Below are positions 12,281 to 20,866 of a stretch of DNA of 64,000 bases, piece by piece (the stretch's first letter is position 1; every line of letters starts with the position of its first letter). Made by a program: the position numbers and the translations under genes. The notes beneath the pieces are model-generated. The model saw nothing but the letters and a program-made list of their open reading frames with translations, was not told the origin of the DNA and searched no databases. The stretch is from Alistipes sp. (GTDB lineage: Bacteria; Bacteroidota; Bacteroidia; Bacteroidales; Rikenellaceae), in the NCBI GenBank assembly GCA_017403125.1, contig JAFQOR010000030.1, positions 1 through 64,000 on the forward strand. Reading direction: 5' to 3'.

Positions 12281-12775
12281 ATGAGAGGGTTAATATTTGT
12301 TTTGTCAGCAGTCGTTGCAGCCACGTTCTTCGTTGGCTGCAACGATAACTTTGATGCTCCGCAATCCATGCGCAACAGCTTCGAAGCACAATACCCCAAG
12401 GCCAAGAATATAGAATGGGAGAAGAAGCATGGTCATGCCGTAGCCGAGTTCCACCTTCCCGGCATCAAGGGAGAGTGTGAGGCATGGTACACACTTGATG
12501 GCAAGTGGATTATGACCGAGTTTGACATAGTGTACAGTGACCTTCCGGCAGCTGTACGCAACTCCTTCGAGACGGAGTATGGCATCGACACACCTGTTGA
12601 TGACGTGAAACGTGTCGAGCGCTACAATGCCAAAACTATCTACCTCATCGAGGCGACGATAGTTATCAATGGCATATTGAGTGATATCTATATCGAGTAC
12701 CTCGAAGATGGCACGCTGCTACGCTCGGCAGTAGAGGTCGATGCGGATTACTTCTATGGCGACTACCTATGGTAG
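12281..12775 (+). CDS. PepSY-like (DUF2874) lipoprotein
   Basis: A 164-residue predicted lipoprotein: the hydrophobic leader ends at FFVGC with the lipidated cysteine at about residue 20. Two repeats of the PepSY-like fold follow: MRNSFEAQYPKAKNIEWEKK with a GKWIMTEFDI strand, and VRNSFETEYGIDTPVDDVKR with an IEYLEDGTLL strand. It is probably co-transcribed with the preceding, differently anchored paralogue (40-base gap), giving one soluble and one lipid-anchored copy next to the two-component pair. Function is not established. Confidence 0.82.
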   Translation: MRGLIFVLSAVVAATFFVGCNDNFDAPQSMRNSFEAQYPKAKNIEWEKKHGHAVAEFHLPGIKGECEAWYTLDGKWIMTEFDIVYSDLPAAVRNSFETEYGIDTPVDDVKRVERYNAKTIYLIEATIVINGILSDIYIEYLEDGTLLRSAVEVDADYFYGDYLW

Positions 12776-12889
12776 TTGTATAACGCACTTAATTTATGGT
12801 CGCAGGGCCATAGAGATAGATAAAAACACCAACAGCCTATATGAACTTCAAAGTGTGAAGTTAGAGGATGAAAACCTCTCTTCACCAAA

Positions 12890-12917
12890 AATGTCCGACA
12901 TATTTTTGTCGGACATT
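12890..12917 (+). terminator. Bidirectional terminator after PepSY-like operon
   Basis: A perfect 11-bp stem (aatgtccgaca / tgtcggacatt) with a 6-base loop, followed by ttattt on the plus strand and by a T-run on the minus strand. It suits the end of the PepSY-like transcript. Confidence 0.85.
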
Positions 12918-13002
12918 TTATTTGTCATATTGGTGTTTATTGGACTTATTGGTTTTTTATTCTGGGGAACGTGGCACACAGAGCGAGACGGTATCCAACA
13001 AA

Positions 13003-13033
13003 AAAACACCTGCCGAACTTTTCGACAGGTGTT
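13003..13033 (-). terminator. Terminator of tRNA-Met transcript
   Basis: A 9-bp stem (aaacacctg / caggtgttt), extended past one mismatch by cgaa/ttcg. On the minus strand it is followed by a run of seven T, so it should end the leftward tRNA-Met transcript. Confidence 0.8.
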
Positions 13034-13130
13034 TAGTACCTATTCAGGATTGTAGCCAGACATTTAGGCTCTCTCCATCGTTGCAGTTACCCTATCACAC
13101 TCTCTTTGCCGTGTGTTCATGGCACTGTTG

Positions 13131-13204
<74 letters not shown>

Positions 13205-13231
13205 TAATGACTTGAAGCCATTTCACGGGTG

Positions 13232-13261
13232 CAAAGGTAGTAAAAAAATTTTATTATCAAA
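13232..13261 (-). promoter_or_regulatory. Promoter of tRNA-Met
   Basis: On the minus strand, TTTG (complement of 13258-13261) and TACCTTTG (complement of 13232-13239) are separated by 18 bases. This matches the Bacteroidota -33/-7 form and lies 28 bases upstream of the tRNA. Confidence 0.7.
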
Positions 13262-13359
13262 AGTAAATGGGATTTTTTCTTTGGAGATAATTCCGTTTTC
13301 GTTTGCACATTGACACGTTGTTTGGAGTCTTGACATGTTGGCTTAATATCTGAAAAGAA

Positions 13360-13386
13360 AATAGGCTGGTCTGTGACCAGCCTATT
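13360..13386 (-). terminator. Terminator of rpsT
   Basis: A perfect 12-bp stem (aataggctggtc / gaccagcctatt) with a 3-base loop lies 22 bases after the rpsT stop. On the minus strand it is followed by a T-rich tail. Confidence 0.9.
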
Positions 13387-13407
13387 TAGGTTGCTTGTGC
13401 TCGCTTA

Positions 13408-13659
13408 TTAGAGAGCGTTTACGTGCAACGCCAATGAACTCTTCAAGTTAGCAGCCTTATTCTTGTGGATGATGTTGTGCTTTGCCAACTTATCCAACAT
13501 TGAGCTTACCTTGGGAAGCAAAGCCTCTGCTGCGCTACGCTCGTTAGTGTTACGCAAAGCCTTTACGGCGTTACGTGTTGTCTTGTGGTAAAGACGGTTG
13601 TGAGCACGCTTTGTTGCAGTCTGGCGAATACGCTTCTGCGATGACTTGTGATTTGCCAT
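13408..13659 (-). CDS. rpsT: 30S ribosomal protein S20
   Basis: An 83-residue basic helical protein that binds 16S rRNA in the small subunit. The start [21 protein letters not shown] is typical of S20, as is the late [20 protein letters not shown] segment. Monocistronic: its own terminator follows, and about 250 bases separate it from tRNA-Glu upstream on the same strand. That leader is purine-rich near the start codon on the coding strand and contains small stems; S20 is autoregulated at translation in some bacteria, but I see no defined element here. Confidence 0.97.
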   Translation of the reverse strand: MANHKSSQKRIRQTATKRAHNRLYHKTTRNAVKALRNTNERSAAEALLPKVSSMLDKLAKHNIIHKNKAANLKSSLALHVNAL

Positions 13660-13907
13660 AATTTTAATTCTTTTTATTTTTTACTTTTTACAATTTTCAT
13701 TTTAATCCTATTCGCACCCTCCTCTTCTCTTCCCTCTCTTCACTTCTCACCTCTGCTCTTGCACCCCACATAGGAATCACTTTGGCACCCTGTTTTTTGT
13801 GTTGGGCCTCCACTGCTACGACCGTAGTCGTTTTCGGATAGGCTTATGCCCGCTCCTGATGTTCTGTTTTCCGCACGCACCGCAACATTGTTGCGCCACG
13901 CCAAGTG

Positions 13908-13979
13908 CAGCCCATAGCAGAGTCGAACTGCTCTTTCAAGAATGAAAATCTTGCGTCCTAACCGATAGACGAATGGGCC
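13908..13979 (-). tRNA. tRNA-Glu (TTC anticodon)
   Basis: A 72-base cloverleaf: acceptor GGCCCAT/ATGGGCT (with G1-U72) and discriminator G, D arm GTCT...GGAC, anticodon stem CAAGA/TCTTG with TTC in the loop, and a canonical T loop TTCGACT on stem AGCAG/CTGCT. No CCA is encoded. It lies upstream of rpsT on the same strand. Confidence 0.93.
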
Positions 13980-14018
13980 ATACCACTAATTGTGTCTCTA
14001 CGAGGCAATTTAGCGGTG

Positions 14019-14050
14019 CGAAGGTAAGCTAAAAAAATGAAACTACCAAA
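14019..14050 (-). promoter_or_regulatory. Promoter of tRNA-Glu
   Basis: On the minus strand, TTTG (complement of 14047-14050), 20 bases, then TACCTTCG (complement of 14019-14026). This is one base from the TAnnTTTG consensus and 40 bases upstream of the tRNA. Confidence 0.65.
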
Positions 14051-14123
14051 GGGATTTGCAAAAAAATGTGGATTTAGGGGTAAAAACCGCAGTTTTCAGG
14101 CACATTTTAGTGGCATTTACGGA

Positions 14124-14885
14124 CTATTCTCGGTGTAGTCTTATGGCACGAGATGCTGCATCAAACGAGATATAGTGGCTGTCGAATAGACGCTCGATGT
14201 CGCCCGAGAGAATCATCTCTTCGGTGGGCATGTGGCGCAACATCGGGGTGTCGATGAGCGCTATGCTATCGGCAAGAGATAGAGCTATGTCGAGTTCGTG
14301 TGTCGAGAATATAATGCACTTCCCCTCGTCGTGAGCAAGTCGCCGTAGGAGTGTGCACAACTCGTATCTGTTTGGCAGATCGAGGAATGCTGTGGGCTCG
14401 TCAAGGAGTATGACATCGGTATCCTGCGATAGGGCACGCGCTATCATCACTCGCTGACACTCGCCATCGGAGAGTGTTGTCACGTTGCGGTCACGGAGGT
14501 GGTCGATGCCCGCAATCCGCATAGCACGCCTTATCGCCTCCTCGTCAGCAGCTTTAAGGCGTCCCATCCAATCGGTATAGGGTGCGCGACCTATGGCCAC
14601 AAGGTCGTGTGCCGTGAGCGCCTCAACATCTATGCGCTCGGTATTTACGAACGCTATGACACGCGCCAGCTGCGACGAAGACATGGATGCAACGTTGATA
14701 TCGTTGATGCGTATCTCACCTCCTTGGACTGCCCCGAGGGAGGCTATGGCGCGAAGAAGTGTACTCTTTCCTGTTCCGTTGCGCCCAAGTAGAGCCACCA
14801 TGCTACCACGCGTAAAGCGTGTGCTGGCACCTCGCAGGAGGGTGCGGCTACCAAAGGATAGGGTTATGTCGCGAAGCTCAATCAT
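14124..14885 (-). CDS. ABC importer ATPase (FecE/BtuD type)
   Basis: A 253-residue cytosolic ATPase that powers uptake of an iron-chelate, haem or cobalamin-type substrate. Walker A is GRNGTGKST (34-42), the signature is LSDGECQRVMIARAL, Walker B is VILLDEPTAFLDL, and the switch histidine is in STHELDIAL. The start overlaps the permease stop by 4 bases (ATGA), showing translational coupling. Order in the operon is binding protein, permease, ATPase. The closest families are FecE and BtuD; the cargo cannot be told from sequence. Confidence 0.93.
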   Translation of the reverse strand: MIELRDITLSFGSRTLLRGASTRFTRGSMVALLGRNGTGKSTLLRAIASLGAVQGGEIRINDINVASMSSSQLARVIAFVNTERIDVEALTAHDLVAIGRAPYTDWMGRLKAADEEAIRRAMRIAGIDHLRDRNVTTLSDGECQRVMIARALSQDTDVILLDEPTAFLDLPNRYELCTLLRRLAHDEGKCIIFSTHELDIALSLADSIALIDTPMLRHMPTEEMILSGDIERLFDSHYISFDAASRAIRLHRE

Positions 14886-15916
14886 TTGCTGTTTCGGTTA
14901 CGCAGTACGACAAATATTATAATGGGGATACCCAGAAGTGATGTTATGGTATTCACCGGCAGCATCACTCCGTTGCGAGCTACGATGTCGGTCACTACGC
15001 AACATAGGAGCATCGCTACTGCACCCCACAGCATGGTTGCAGGCATGAGTATGCGGTGACTTGCTGTGCGGAATGTCATACGCGCAAGGTGAGGTATGGC
15101 AAGACCTATGAAACCTATGGGGCCACAGAAGGCTGTGATTGTTCCTGCGAGCAGCGTCGTCGAAAGGAATATCAGGCTGCGCGATAGTGTTACACGCAAA
15201 CCCATAGTGCGAGCGTAGCTCTCGCCAAGGAGCAGCATGTCGAGTGGCTTTATTACGGCTATGGCAAGCAGCAATCCCGTTATGGTCATGGGCAACATTA
15301 CATAGAGGTTGTCAATCGTCACATTCGACAGCGAACCCATAGTCCATACGACAAAGGCTTTCAGCGACTCCTCTGTGCCAATATATTGCAGTATTCCCAC
15401 CACAGCAGATATTGTCGAGCCAAGCATCATGCCAAGGATGAGTATTACGCTAATATTCTTTATGCGTCGCGATAACGCCATCACAGCAACAAGTACAACC
15501 GCCGAGCCTATCCATGCCATACCTGCTGTGCCGAGCGCTGCCATGGGAGTTCCTGCCCACATTGCCGCAAGTGGCGTTGCGAGGGTAAATAGTGCAACAC
15601 CAAGGCTTGCCCCGGAGCTTATGCCAAGAACATAGGGCCCCGCCAGCGGGTTGCGGAAGAGCGTCTGCATAAGAAGACCGCTTGTGGATAGCGCCATGCC
15701 GGCAATGATAGCGACGATGACCTTTGGCAGACGCAGCGTGGTTACTATTGTGCGATACTCCTCGGAGGTAGCACCACCCGTAAGCGAAGCCCACACATCG
15801 GTCAATGGCACGTCGGTAGTACCTATGAGCATGTCGCCTATGGCAAGAGCAATAAGTGCTATGCCAAGTATGCCGAAAAGCATGGTTGTGAGTATGGCTC
15901 TACGATTTTGGGACAT
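14882..15916 (-). CDS. FecCD-family ABC importer permease
   Basis: A 344-residue inner-membrane permease of the FecCD/BtuC type with about ten helices. Features seen are the family segment RLPKVIVAIIAGMALSTSG (about 63-81), NPLAGPYVLGISSGASLGVA, the MGLRVTLSR loop that contacts the ATPase, and CGPIGFIGLAIPHLAR. It is probably used as a homodimer, since only one permease gene is present. It lies 16 bases downstream of the binding protein gene and overlaps the ATPase gene by 4 bases. Confidence 0.94.
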   Translation of the reverse strand: MSQNRRAILTTMLFGILGIALIALAIGDMLIGTTDVPLTDVWASLTGGATSEEYRTIVTTLRLPKVIVAIIAGMALSTSGLLMQTLFRNPLAGPYVLGISSGASLGVALFTLATPLAAMWAGTPMAALGTAGMAWIGSAVVLVAVMALSRRIKNISVILILGMMLGSTISAVVGILQYIGTEESLKAFVVWTMGSLSNVTIDNLYVMLPMTITGLLLAIAVIKPLDMLLLGESYARTMGLRVTLSRSLIFLSTTLLAGTITAFCGPIGFIGLAIPHLARMTFRTASHRILMPATMLWGAVAMLLCCVVTDIVARNGVMLPVNTITSLLGIPIIIFVVLRNRNSK

Positions 15917-15932
15917 GGTTGCTGCAAATCTA

Positions 15933-17066
15933 TTACTCGCCTATAAGTCTTCTATGGTAGTATAGCTCGTCGTCGTTTCCGGAGAATATTCCAACCAAGT
16001 CGTTCAATACAACGTCGGGATGCACTATCGCACTCTCCCAGAAGTCGCTGCCTCCCGCAGGTGTACGTCTCTTGTCGTTGTTATATACGCAACCGTCAAG
16101 CACAACATCCGTTGCCATAAAGTGAGGCGCAATATCGGCTAATTCGTCCAATGTCTGACATTGCCCCACGTTAAGCCAAATATCACTCTCGGATACAAGC
16201 ATGTATGCCTCTTCGAGGCTTATTCCCGTAGAGCCTCCCGTGAGGTTTCTACCCTTGTATATGTACTCTGCCCCCGCATCCTCGATAAGACGCACCATAT
16301 AGCTATCGTCCGACGGCATATACCACACATCCTGATAAGGGGCGTTGAGCATAACCTTCTGTCGCCGTTTGGCGAACGTTATATTGTTGCGTATATCGTT
16401 ATAACGCTCAACGATACCTCGAAATACCTCTTCGCCATGCTCTCTACACCCAACTATTTCTGCCATGAGAACAAGCCACTCCGCCTTACCCAATGGCGAC
16501 TGCTCGGTATAGTCACCGAGATAGAGGTATGGTATCTTCAACTCACGGAGCTTCGACGTAACAACACTATCCTCCGCCGATACACCATATAGCAAGACTA
16601 TGTCGGGTTTGAGCATCACAAGCAACTCATAGTTCAGCGAGCTATCATAGCCCACATCTTTTACTTCGGGGCTACTTGCTATCGTGGAGTTCATGATATA
16701 CTGCTTTCCAGACACACCAACGATGTATTCAGCCCTATCAATAGCATCTAACATTGCCACGTGGCTCGACGACATACACACCACACGCTGTGCAGCGCCT
16801 ACAATATATTGACCGTCGAAACTCGTTGCCTCGCCCTTATCAAGAATTGCCAACGTCTGCATCGGGACATCGACGCCCTGCCATGGACGGGTAACGCATA
16901 TAAGCCTATTTCCGTCGCTATCCTCCCTAATTTCGAATCCGGAGGCGTGAGAAGGGGTGTATGAAGTCAAAGAAAAATCCTCGATTGCTGCGCTCTGCTG
17001 CCGAGCACAACTACCACACATACAAAGCATTACAGCTACAACCAGTATATTTAGGACATTCTTCAT
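15933..17066 (-). CDS. ABC importer substrate-binding lipoprotein (BtuF/FecB family)
   Basis: A 377-residue periplasmic binding protein (PF01497 type). The leader MKNVLNILVVAVMLCMCGSC places a lipidated Cys at 20. The two lobes begin at about residue 110 with RVVCMSSSHVAMLDAID; motifs include MLKPDIVLLYG and IPYLYLGDYTEQSPLGKAEW. The N-terminal 100 residues are longer than in BtuF. First gene of a three-gene importer. No TonB-dependent receptor is adjacent, so the substrate (haem, siderophore or corrinoid) stays open. Confidence 0.9.
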   Translation of the reverse strand: MKNVLNILVVAVMLCMCGSCARQQSAAIEDFSLTSYTPSHASGFEIREDSDGNRLICVTRPWQGVDVPMQTLAILDKGEATSFDGQYIVGAAQRVVCMSSSHVAMLDAIDRAEYIVGVSGKQYIMNSTIASSPEVKDVGYDSSLNYELLVMLKPDIVLLYGVSAEDSVVTSKLRELKIPYLYLGDYTEQSPLGKAEWLVLMAEIVGCREHGEEVFRGIVERYNDIRNNITFAKRRQKVMLNAPYQDVWYMPSDDSYMVRLIEDAGAEYIYKGRNLTGGSTGISLEEAYMLVSESDIWLNVGQCQTLDELADIAPHFMATDVVLDGCVYNNDKRRTPAGGSDFWESAIVHPDVVLNDLVGIFSGNDDELYYHRRLIGE

Positions 17067-17096
17067 AATGCAAAGTTACATTTTTTTTGTATTAAA

Positions 17097-17129
17097 TTTG
17101 CACACTTTGAAAAATTATTATTATCTTTG
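17097..17129 (+). promoter_or_regulatory. Promoter of tRNA-Pro
   Basis: TTTG at 17097-17100, 21 bases, then TATCTTTG at 17122-17129, a full match to the Bacteroidota consensus. The tRNA begins 17 bases later. Confidence 0.75.
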
Positions 17130-17146
17130 CACTCGCAAAACCAGTT

Positions 17147-17224
17147 CGGGATGTAGCTCAGCCCGGTTAGAGTACACGTCTGGGGGGCGTGTTGTCGCAA
17201 GTTCGAATCTTGTCATCCCGACCA
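17147..17224 (+). tRNA. tRNA-Pro (GGG anticodon)
   Basis: A 78-base gene including an encoded CCA. Acceptor CGGGATG/CATCCCG with discriminator A; anticodon stem CACGT/GCGTG with loop CTGGGGG; canonical T loop TTCGAAT on GCAAG/CTTGT. The C1-G72 pair is typical of bacterial tRNA-Pro. Its 3' part is duplicated at 17450-17492. Confidence 0.94.
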
Positions 17225-17243
17225 TTTGAGCAGGTAGCGTAAC
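17201..17243 (+). repeat. Direct repeat copy 1 (tRNA-Pro 3' end, candidate att site)
   Basis: 43 bases covering the T arm, acceptor 3' strand and CCA of tRNA-Pro plus the first arm of its terminator. It matches 17450-17492 at 42 of 43 positions (G17230 versus A17479). Tyrosine-recombinase elements typically integrate here and leave such repeats. Confidence 0.8.
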
Positions 17244-17260
17244 TCTCGTTACGCTACTTT
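17234..17260 (+). terminator. Terminator of tRNA-Pro
   Basis: A perfect 10-bp stem (gtagcgtaac / gttacgctac) with a 4-base loop, followed by ttttgtttt, 9 bases after the encoded CCA. Confidence 0.93.
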
Positions 17261-17449
17261 TGTTTTGTGCTGTCTATGGAGCGCAAGCTCTCCATATCAC
17301 ACACAAAGCAAAAGCCACCGCATTGCGGCTACCTGCTATGTCGTGCTGGTAAGCCTTCTTTAACAGTCAGTTGCGCGGATAGATGCATGATTTATTGCCC
17401 GCCCACAAGGCCACGATTTTTATATTGGAATCCGCGCTACGGCTCTGCC
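17258..17449. other. Spacer between tRNA-Pro 3'-end repeats
   Basis: 192 bases with no gene. It contains small stems, such as atggag...ctccat near 17275-17294, and G+C-rich inverted words near 17430-17450. It may be the remnant of an excised or decayed element, since it is bounded by the tRNA repeats, but no integrase fragment is recognisable. Confidence 0.45.
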
Positions 17450-17492
17450 GTTCGAATCTTGTCATCCCGACCATTTGAACAGGTAGCGTAAC
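17450..17492 (+). repeat. Direct repeat copy 2 (tRNA-Pro 3' end remnant)
   Basis: Second copy of the 43-base tRNA-Pro end, offset by 249 bases. It carries T-arm 3' half, acceptor strand, CCA and only the first arm of the terminator stem; the second arm is missing. It cannot form a tRNA by itself. Confidence 0.8.
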
Positions 17493-17547
17493 AAAACACC
17501 GTATTCTTGCCATTGAAGTAGTGCGACAACAACACTAACATAGAAAA

Positions 17548-17589
17548 GCCCTGAATAGGTTGTACTTAGATGTACGTCCCATTCAGGGC
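17548..17589 (-). terminator. Terminator of nqr operon
   Basis: A 9-bp stem (gccctgaat / attcagggc) with a 24-base loop that contains an inner gtac/gtac pair. On the minus strand it is followed by TTTT. It lies 43 bases after the nqrF stop. Confidence 0.85.
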
Positions 17590-17632
17590 CATGATTGAAG
17601 TGACGCTAATGCGCCGCTATCACAACAAAGTG

Positions 17633-18889
17633 TTATGCTCCGAAGTTATCAAAGAGAATATTCTCCTCGGGAACTCCAAGGCTATCCAACAAGTTTACTA
17701 CCGACTGCGCCATCATCGGAGGACCGCACATAAGGTAGATAATACCTTCTGGCTCATCATGCTCTTTGAGGTAGGTCTCGTAGAGTACGTTGTGAACGAA
17801 GCCGGGAACATAGGGTACACCAGCCTTGTCTGCCTCGGGGTCGGGACGGTCCAAAGCCAAATGGAACTTAAAGTTGGGGAACTCCTTCTCGATCTGATAG
17901 TAGTCATCGAGGTAGAACGCCTCCTTCAACGAACGTGCTCCATAGAAGAAATTAACCTTGCGACCGGTCTTCAACGTCTTGAACAGGTGCATGATATGCG
18001 AACGCATAGGAGCCATACCGGCACCACCACCGATGAATACCAACTCCTGATCGTCAGAGAGGTCGTCGGGCAAGAAGAACTCACCAAACGGACCTGACAT
18101 GATAATCTTATCGCCGGGCTTCAACGAGTAGATATATGACGAACATACACCCGGATTAACATTCATAAAGCCACCCTTCGCTCTATCGAACGGAGGTGTT
18201 GCAATACGCACGTTAAGCTTAATGATATCGCCCTCGGCAGGATAGGTAGCACATGAATAAGCACGCACCTGTGGTTCGGGATTAACCATCTTCAAGTTGA
18301 AGACACCCATCTTCTCCCAATCCTCGCGGTACTCGGGATCAACGTCGATATCCTTGTAATCAACCGTAATAGCAGGAACATCGATCTGGATGTAACCACC
18401 ACTGCGGAAATTTAGGTGCTCGCCCTCGGGAAGCTTAACAACAAACTCCTTGATGAAGGTAGCCACGTTGTTGTTCGAAACAACCTCGCACTCCCACTTC
18501 TTGATGCTCAACACCGAAGCAGGAACCTTAATCTTCATATCCTCCTTGACCTTAACCTGACAGCCAAGACGCCATCCCTCGTTGATCTGACGACGGTTGA
18601 AGAAGCCACGCTCGGTGGGAAGAATCTCCCCACCGCCGGCTACAACCTGACACTTGCACTGACCACAAGCGCCCTTACCGCCACATGCCGAAGGGAGGAA
18701 GATACCCTGCTCCGAGAGTGTATTGAGAAGTGTCGAGCCCGAAGCAACCTCCAAAACCTTATTGCCATCGTTGATGTCGATATTTACGGCACCCGACGAC
18801 GTAAGCTTTGCCTTTGCCAAGAGCAGGAGCAACACCAAAATAAGTGTCACTGCCAAGAAGGCAACTATTGCATAAATAATAATCTCCAT
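17633..18889 (-). CDS. nqrF: Na+-translocating NADH:quinone reductase subunit F
   Basis: A 418-residue entry subunit that oxidises NADH. An N-terminal membrane helix (about 3-25) is followed by a ferredoxin domain with 2Fe-2S ligands Cys69, Cys75, Cys78 and Cys110. The FAD-binding region (RAYSCATYP) and the NADH domain (FIGGGAGMAPMRSH, FYGARS, MCGPPMM) follow. The C-terminus FDNFGA is typical of the family. It is the last gene of nqrABCDEF, followed by a terminator. Electrons pass from FAD through 2Fe-2S and the membrane flavins to quinone, with Na+ export. Confidence 0.98.
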   Translation of the reverse strand: MEIIIYAIVAFLAVTLILVLLLLLAKAKLTSSGAVNIDINDGNKVLEVASGSTLLNTLSEQGIFLPSACGGKGACGQCKCQVVAGGGEILPTERGFFNRRQINEGWRLGCQVKVKEDMKIKVPASVLSIKKWECEVVSNNNVATFIKEFVVKLPEGEHLNFRSGGYIQIDVPAITVDYKDIDVDPEYREDWEKMGVFNLKMVNPEPQVRAYSCATYPAEGDIIKLNVRIATPPFDRAKGGFMNVNPGVCSSYIYSLKPGDKIIMSGPFGEFFLPDDLSDDQELVFIGGGAGMAPMRSHIMHLFKTLKTGRKVNFFYGARSLKEAFYLDDYYQIEKEFPNFKFHLALDRPDPEADKAGVPYVPGFVHNVLYETYLKEHDEPEGIIYLMCGPPMMAQSVVNLLDSLGVPEENILFDNFGA

Positions 18890-18909
18890 ACCTTATACTC
18901 TTTTTAAGG

Positions 18910-19509
18910 TTACAACTGTACACCGCTGAATATCATAAAGGCGATACCCATCAAACCGGTGATAATAAAGGTGATACCAGGACCCTTCAACGCTGCGGGG
19001 ACGTGCGAGTACTCAATCTTCTCGCGGATAGCAGCCATCATGACGATAGCCAACCACCAACCAATACCCGAACCAAGACCATAGACGATAGAGTCACCCA
19101 CGGTGTTAATCTCGGTACCCACCATTTGCTGCATAAACAACGAACCACCCATGATAGCGCAGTTCACAGCGATAAGCGGCAAGAAGATACCCAACTGGTT
19201 ATACAGCGCAGGCGCAAACTTCTCGACAATCATCTCTACGAGCTGAACAAAGGCAGCGATAACGGCGATGAAGATGATGAACGACAAGAAACCAAGGTCG
19301 ATACCCTCGCCAAGAACATCGGGCGAAAGAACATAGACCTGAAGAAGATAGTTCAAAGGCACGGTCATAACCATAACGAAGGTTACGGCAGCACCCAAAC
19401 CGAGAGCTGTCTTAACGCTCTTCGACACGGCGATGTAAGAGCACATGCCGAAGAAGAAGGCGAAGACCATATTCTCGATAAGCATCGAGTTAATAAACAA
19501 ATTCAACAT
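18910..19509 (-). CDS. nqrE: Na+-translocating NADH:quinone reductase subunit E
   Basis: A 199-residue integral membrane subunit with six helices, paralogous to NqrD in inverted topology. Conserved half-site cysteines of the NqrD/E pair are visible in the first helix ([13 protein letters not shown]) and mid-protein ([11 protein letters not shown]); in the solved Vibrio complex these ligate an Fe centre between D and E. The sequence begins with the typical short leader and [20 protein letters not shown]. Gene spacing is 11 bases from nqrD and 20 to nqrF. Confidence 0.97.
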   Translation of the reverse strand: MLNLFINSMLIENMVFAFFFGMCSYIAVSKSVKTALGLGAAVTFVMVMTVPLNYLLQVYVLSPDVLGEGIDLGFLSFIIFIAVIAAFVQLVEMIVEKFAPALYNQLGIFLPLIAVNCAIMGGSLFMQQMVGTEINTVGDSIVYGLGSGIGWWLAIVMMAAIREKIEYSHVPAALKGPGITFIITGLMGIAFMIFSGVQL

Positions 19510-19520
19510 AAACTATCCTC

Positions 19521-20120
19521 CTACTTTTCCTGTAAATCCTTGTTAAACGAACGGTGTACCCAGATGATACATCCTACAATGATAAGCGCCATGGGCGGGA
19601 AGAGCATAAGCGAGTTGGGTGTGTACCAATCGCCAAGTACCTGAATACCGAAGAGAGTTCCACTACCAAAGAGCTCGCGGAAGAATGCAACGATGATAAG
19701 GATAAGTGCATATCCGATACCATTTGCAATACCATCGATAAATGAATCCATAGGCTTGTTACCCAAGGCAAAAGCCTCGACACGTCCCATGACGATACAG
19801 TTCGTAATGATAAGACCTACATATACCGACAACTGCTTCGATACATCGTACATAAAGGCCTTCAACACCTGATCTACAACGATAACAAGCGTTGCAATAA
19901 CCACCAACTGAACGATAATACGGATACGCGAAGGCACGCCGTTACGCAGCAACGACATTATAAGGTTAGAGAACGCCGTAACGAAGATTACAGAGAGACC
20001 CATAACCACAGCCGGCTCCAACTTAACTGTGACCGCAAGCGCCGAGCAGATACCCAGAATCTGCACGATAATGGGGTTATTGGCTGCAAGCGGATTTGTA
20101 AAATTCTTACTCAACTTCAT
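19521..20120 (-). CDS. nqrD: Na+-translocating NADH:quinone reductase subunit D
   Basis: A 199-residue, six-helix membrane subunit. Conserved cysteines appear in [16 protein letters not shown] and [17 protein letters not shown], the counterparts of those in NqrE. The family C-terminal region with [23 protein letters not shown] sequence is present. Located 3 bases after nqrC and 11 before nqrE, so translation is probably coupled. Confidence 0.97.
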   Translation of the reverse strand: MKLSKNFTNPLAANNPIIVQILGICSALAVTVKLEPAVVMGLSVIFVTAFSNLIMSLLRNGVPSRIRIIVQLVVIATLVIVVDQVLKAFMYDVSKQLSVYVGLIITNCIVMGRVEAFALGNKPMDSFIDGIANGIGYALILIIVAFFRELFGSGTLFGIQVLGDWYTPNSLMLFPPMALIIVGCIIWVHRSFNKDLQEK

Positions 20121-20123
20121 AGA

Positions 20124-20858
20124 TTACTCCTCCTTAACTTTTTGGGGTTCTACGATAATAGGATTCTCCAAGAACTCCTTGTACTTGTCGATAGAGTTGC
20201 GAAGCATGTCGTTTACGCCATCACAGGTCTTTGTACCACCCGTAATAGCATCTACCTGATACTTCTCATCCTTGGCACCGCCCTTCTGCATGCGAAGAGC
20301 GAACTCCGAACCAGCATATACGAGCTTACCTACGAACCTGTTCTGAACACCATCGGTTGCAATCTCGGCACCAAGACCGGGAGTCTCACCTGCGTGGTCC
20401 ATAACGATACCCTTAACTACGATTTCGCCATCCACAGTTTGGAGTGCAGCATAGCCCCAGATGTCGCCCCAAAGGCCCTTTCCGACCAAGGGAATAATGT
20501 AGGTTGTCTCAGCCTTATCGTTATATATAAATATAGGGAGTTCTGCCTCGGTAGCAGCCAAAGCCTTACGATCCGAGAGCAATTTGAACACTGCATCTAC
20601 CGACACCGTATCGTTTGTGTCAATAGCATAAAACGTATTGTCGGCAGCATCTACATAGCCCATTGCAACCATCGTATCGAAGTCGCCATTCTCATTGCCG
20701 GCAGCCTTCATGATAGATACCTTCTGCTCGTTGAGCACGTTGGCATCCTGAAGATCTTTGAGGCTTGTTGAGATAACGGCGAGCAACGTACCTACAATAA
20801 CAACCATCACCACAGTATAGACGATGGTATAGAGGTTTGAATTCTTATTTATTGCCAT
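20124..20858 (-). CDS. nqrC: Na+-translocating NADH:quinone reductase subunit C
   Basis: A 244-residue subunit with one N-terminal membrane helix (about 10-32) and a periplasmic FMN-binding domain. The covalent FMN site is the TGGTKT motif, with Thr209 the probable attachment residue after flavin transferase (ApbE) action. The DHAGETPGLGAEI motif is characteristic. Lies 8 bases after nqrB and 3 before nqrD. No apbE gene is in this window. Confidence 0.97.
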   Translation of the reverse strand: MAINKNSNLYTIVYTVVMVVIVGTLLAVISTSLKDLQDANVLNEQKVSIMKAAGNENGDFDTMVAMGYVDAADNTFYAIDTNDTVSVDAVFKLLSDRKALAATEAELPIFIYNDKAETTYIIPLVGKGLWGDIWGYAALQTVDGEIVVKGIVMDHAGETPGLGAEIATDGVQNRFVGKLVYAGSEFALRMQKGGAKDEKYQVDAITGGTKTCDGVNDMLRNSIDKYKEFLENPIIVEPQKVKEE

Positions 20859-20866
20859 AGCCTTTA

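Larger units (their letters stand above)
12776..13130. other. Convergent intergenic region with hairpins
   Basis: Between the second PepSY-like gene (+) and tRNA-Met (-). It holds two clear terminators (12890-12917 and 13003-13033) and a weaker stem at about 12855-12885 (gtgaag...cttcac with an internal agagg/cctct pair). Open frames across it have no start signal, family resemblance or typical codon use, so I see no gene. Confidence 0.6.

Noticed and set aside
17258..17449. A small gene or integron attC-like site between the tRNA-Pro repeats
   Set aside because: Stems are short and lack the attC core words; frames through it have no start context.
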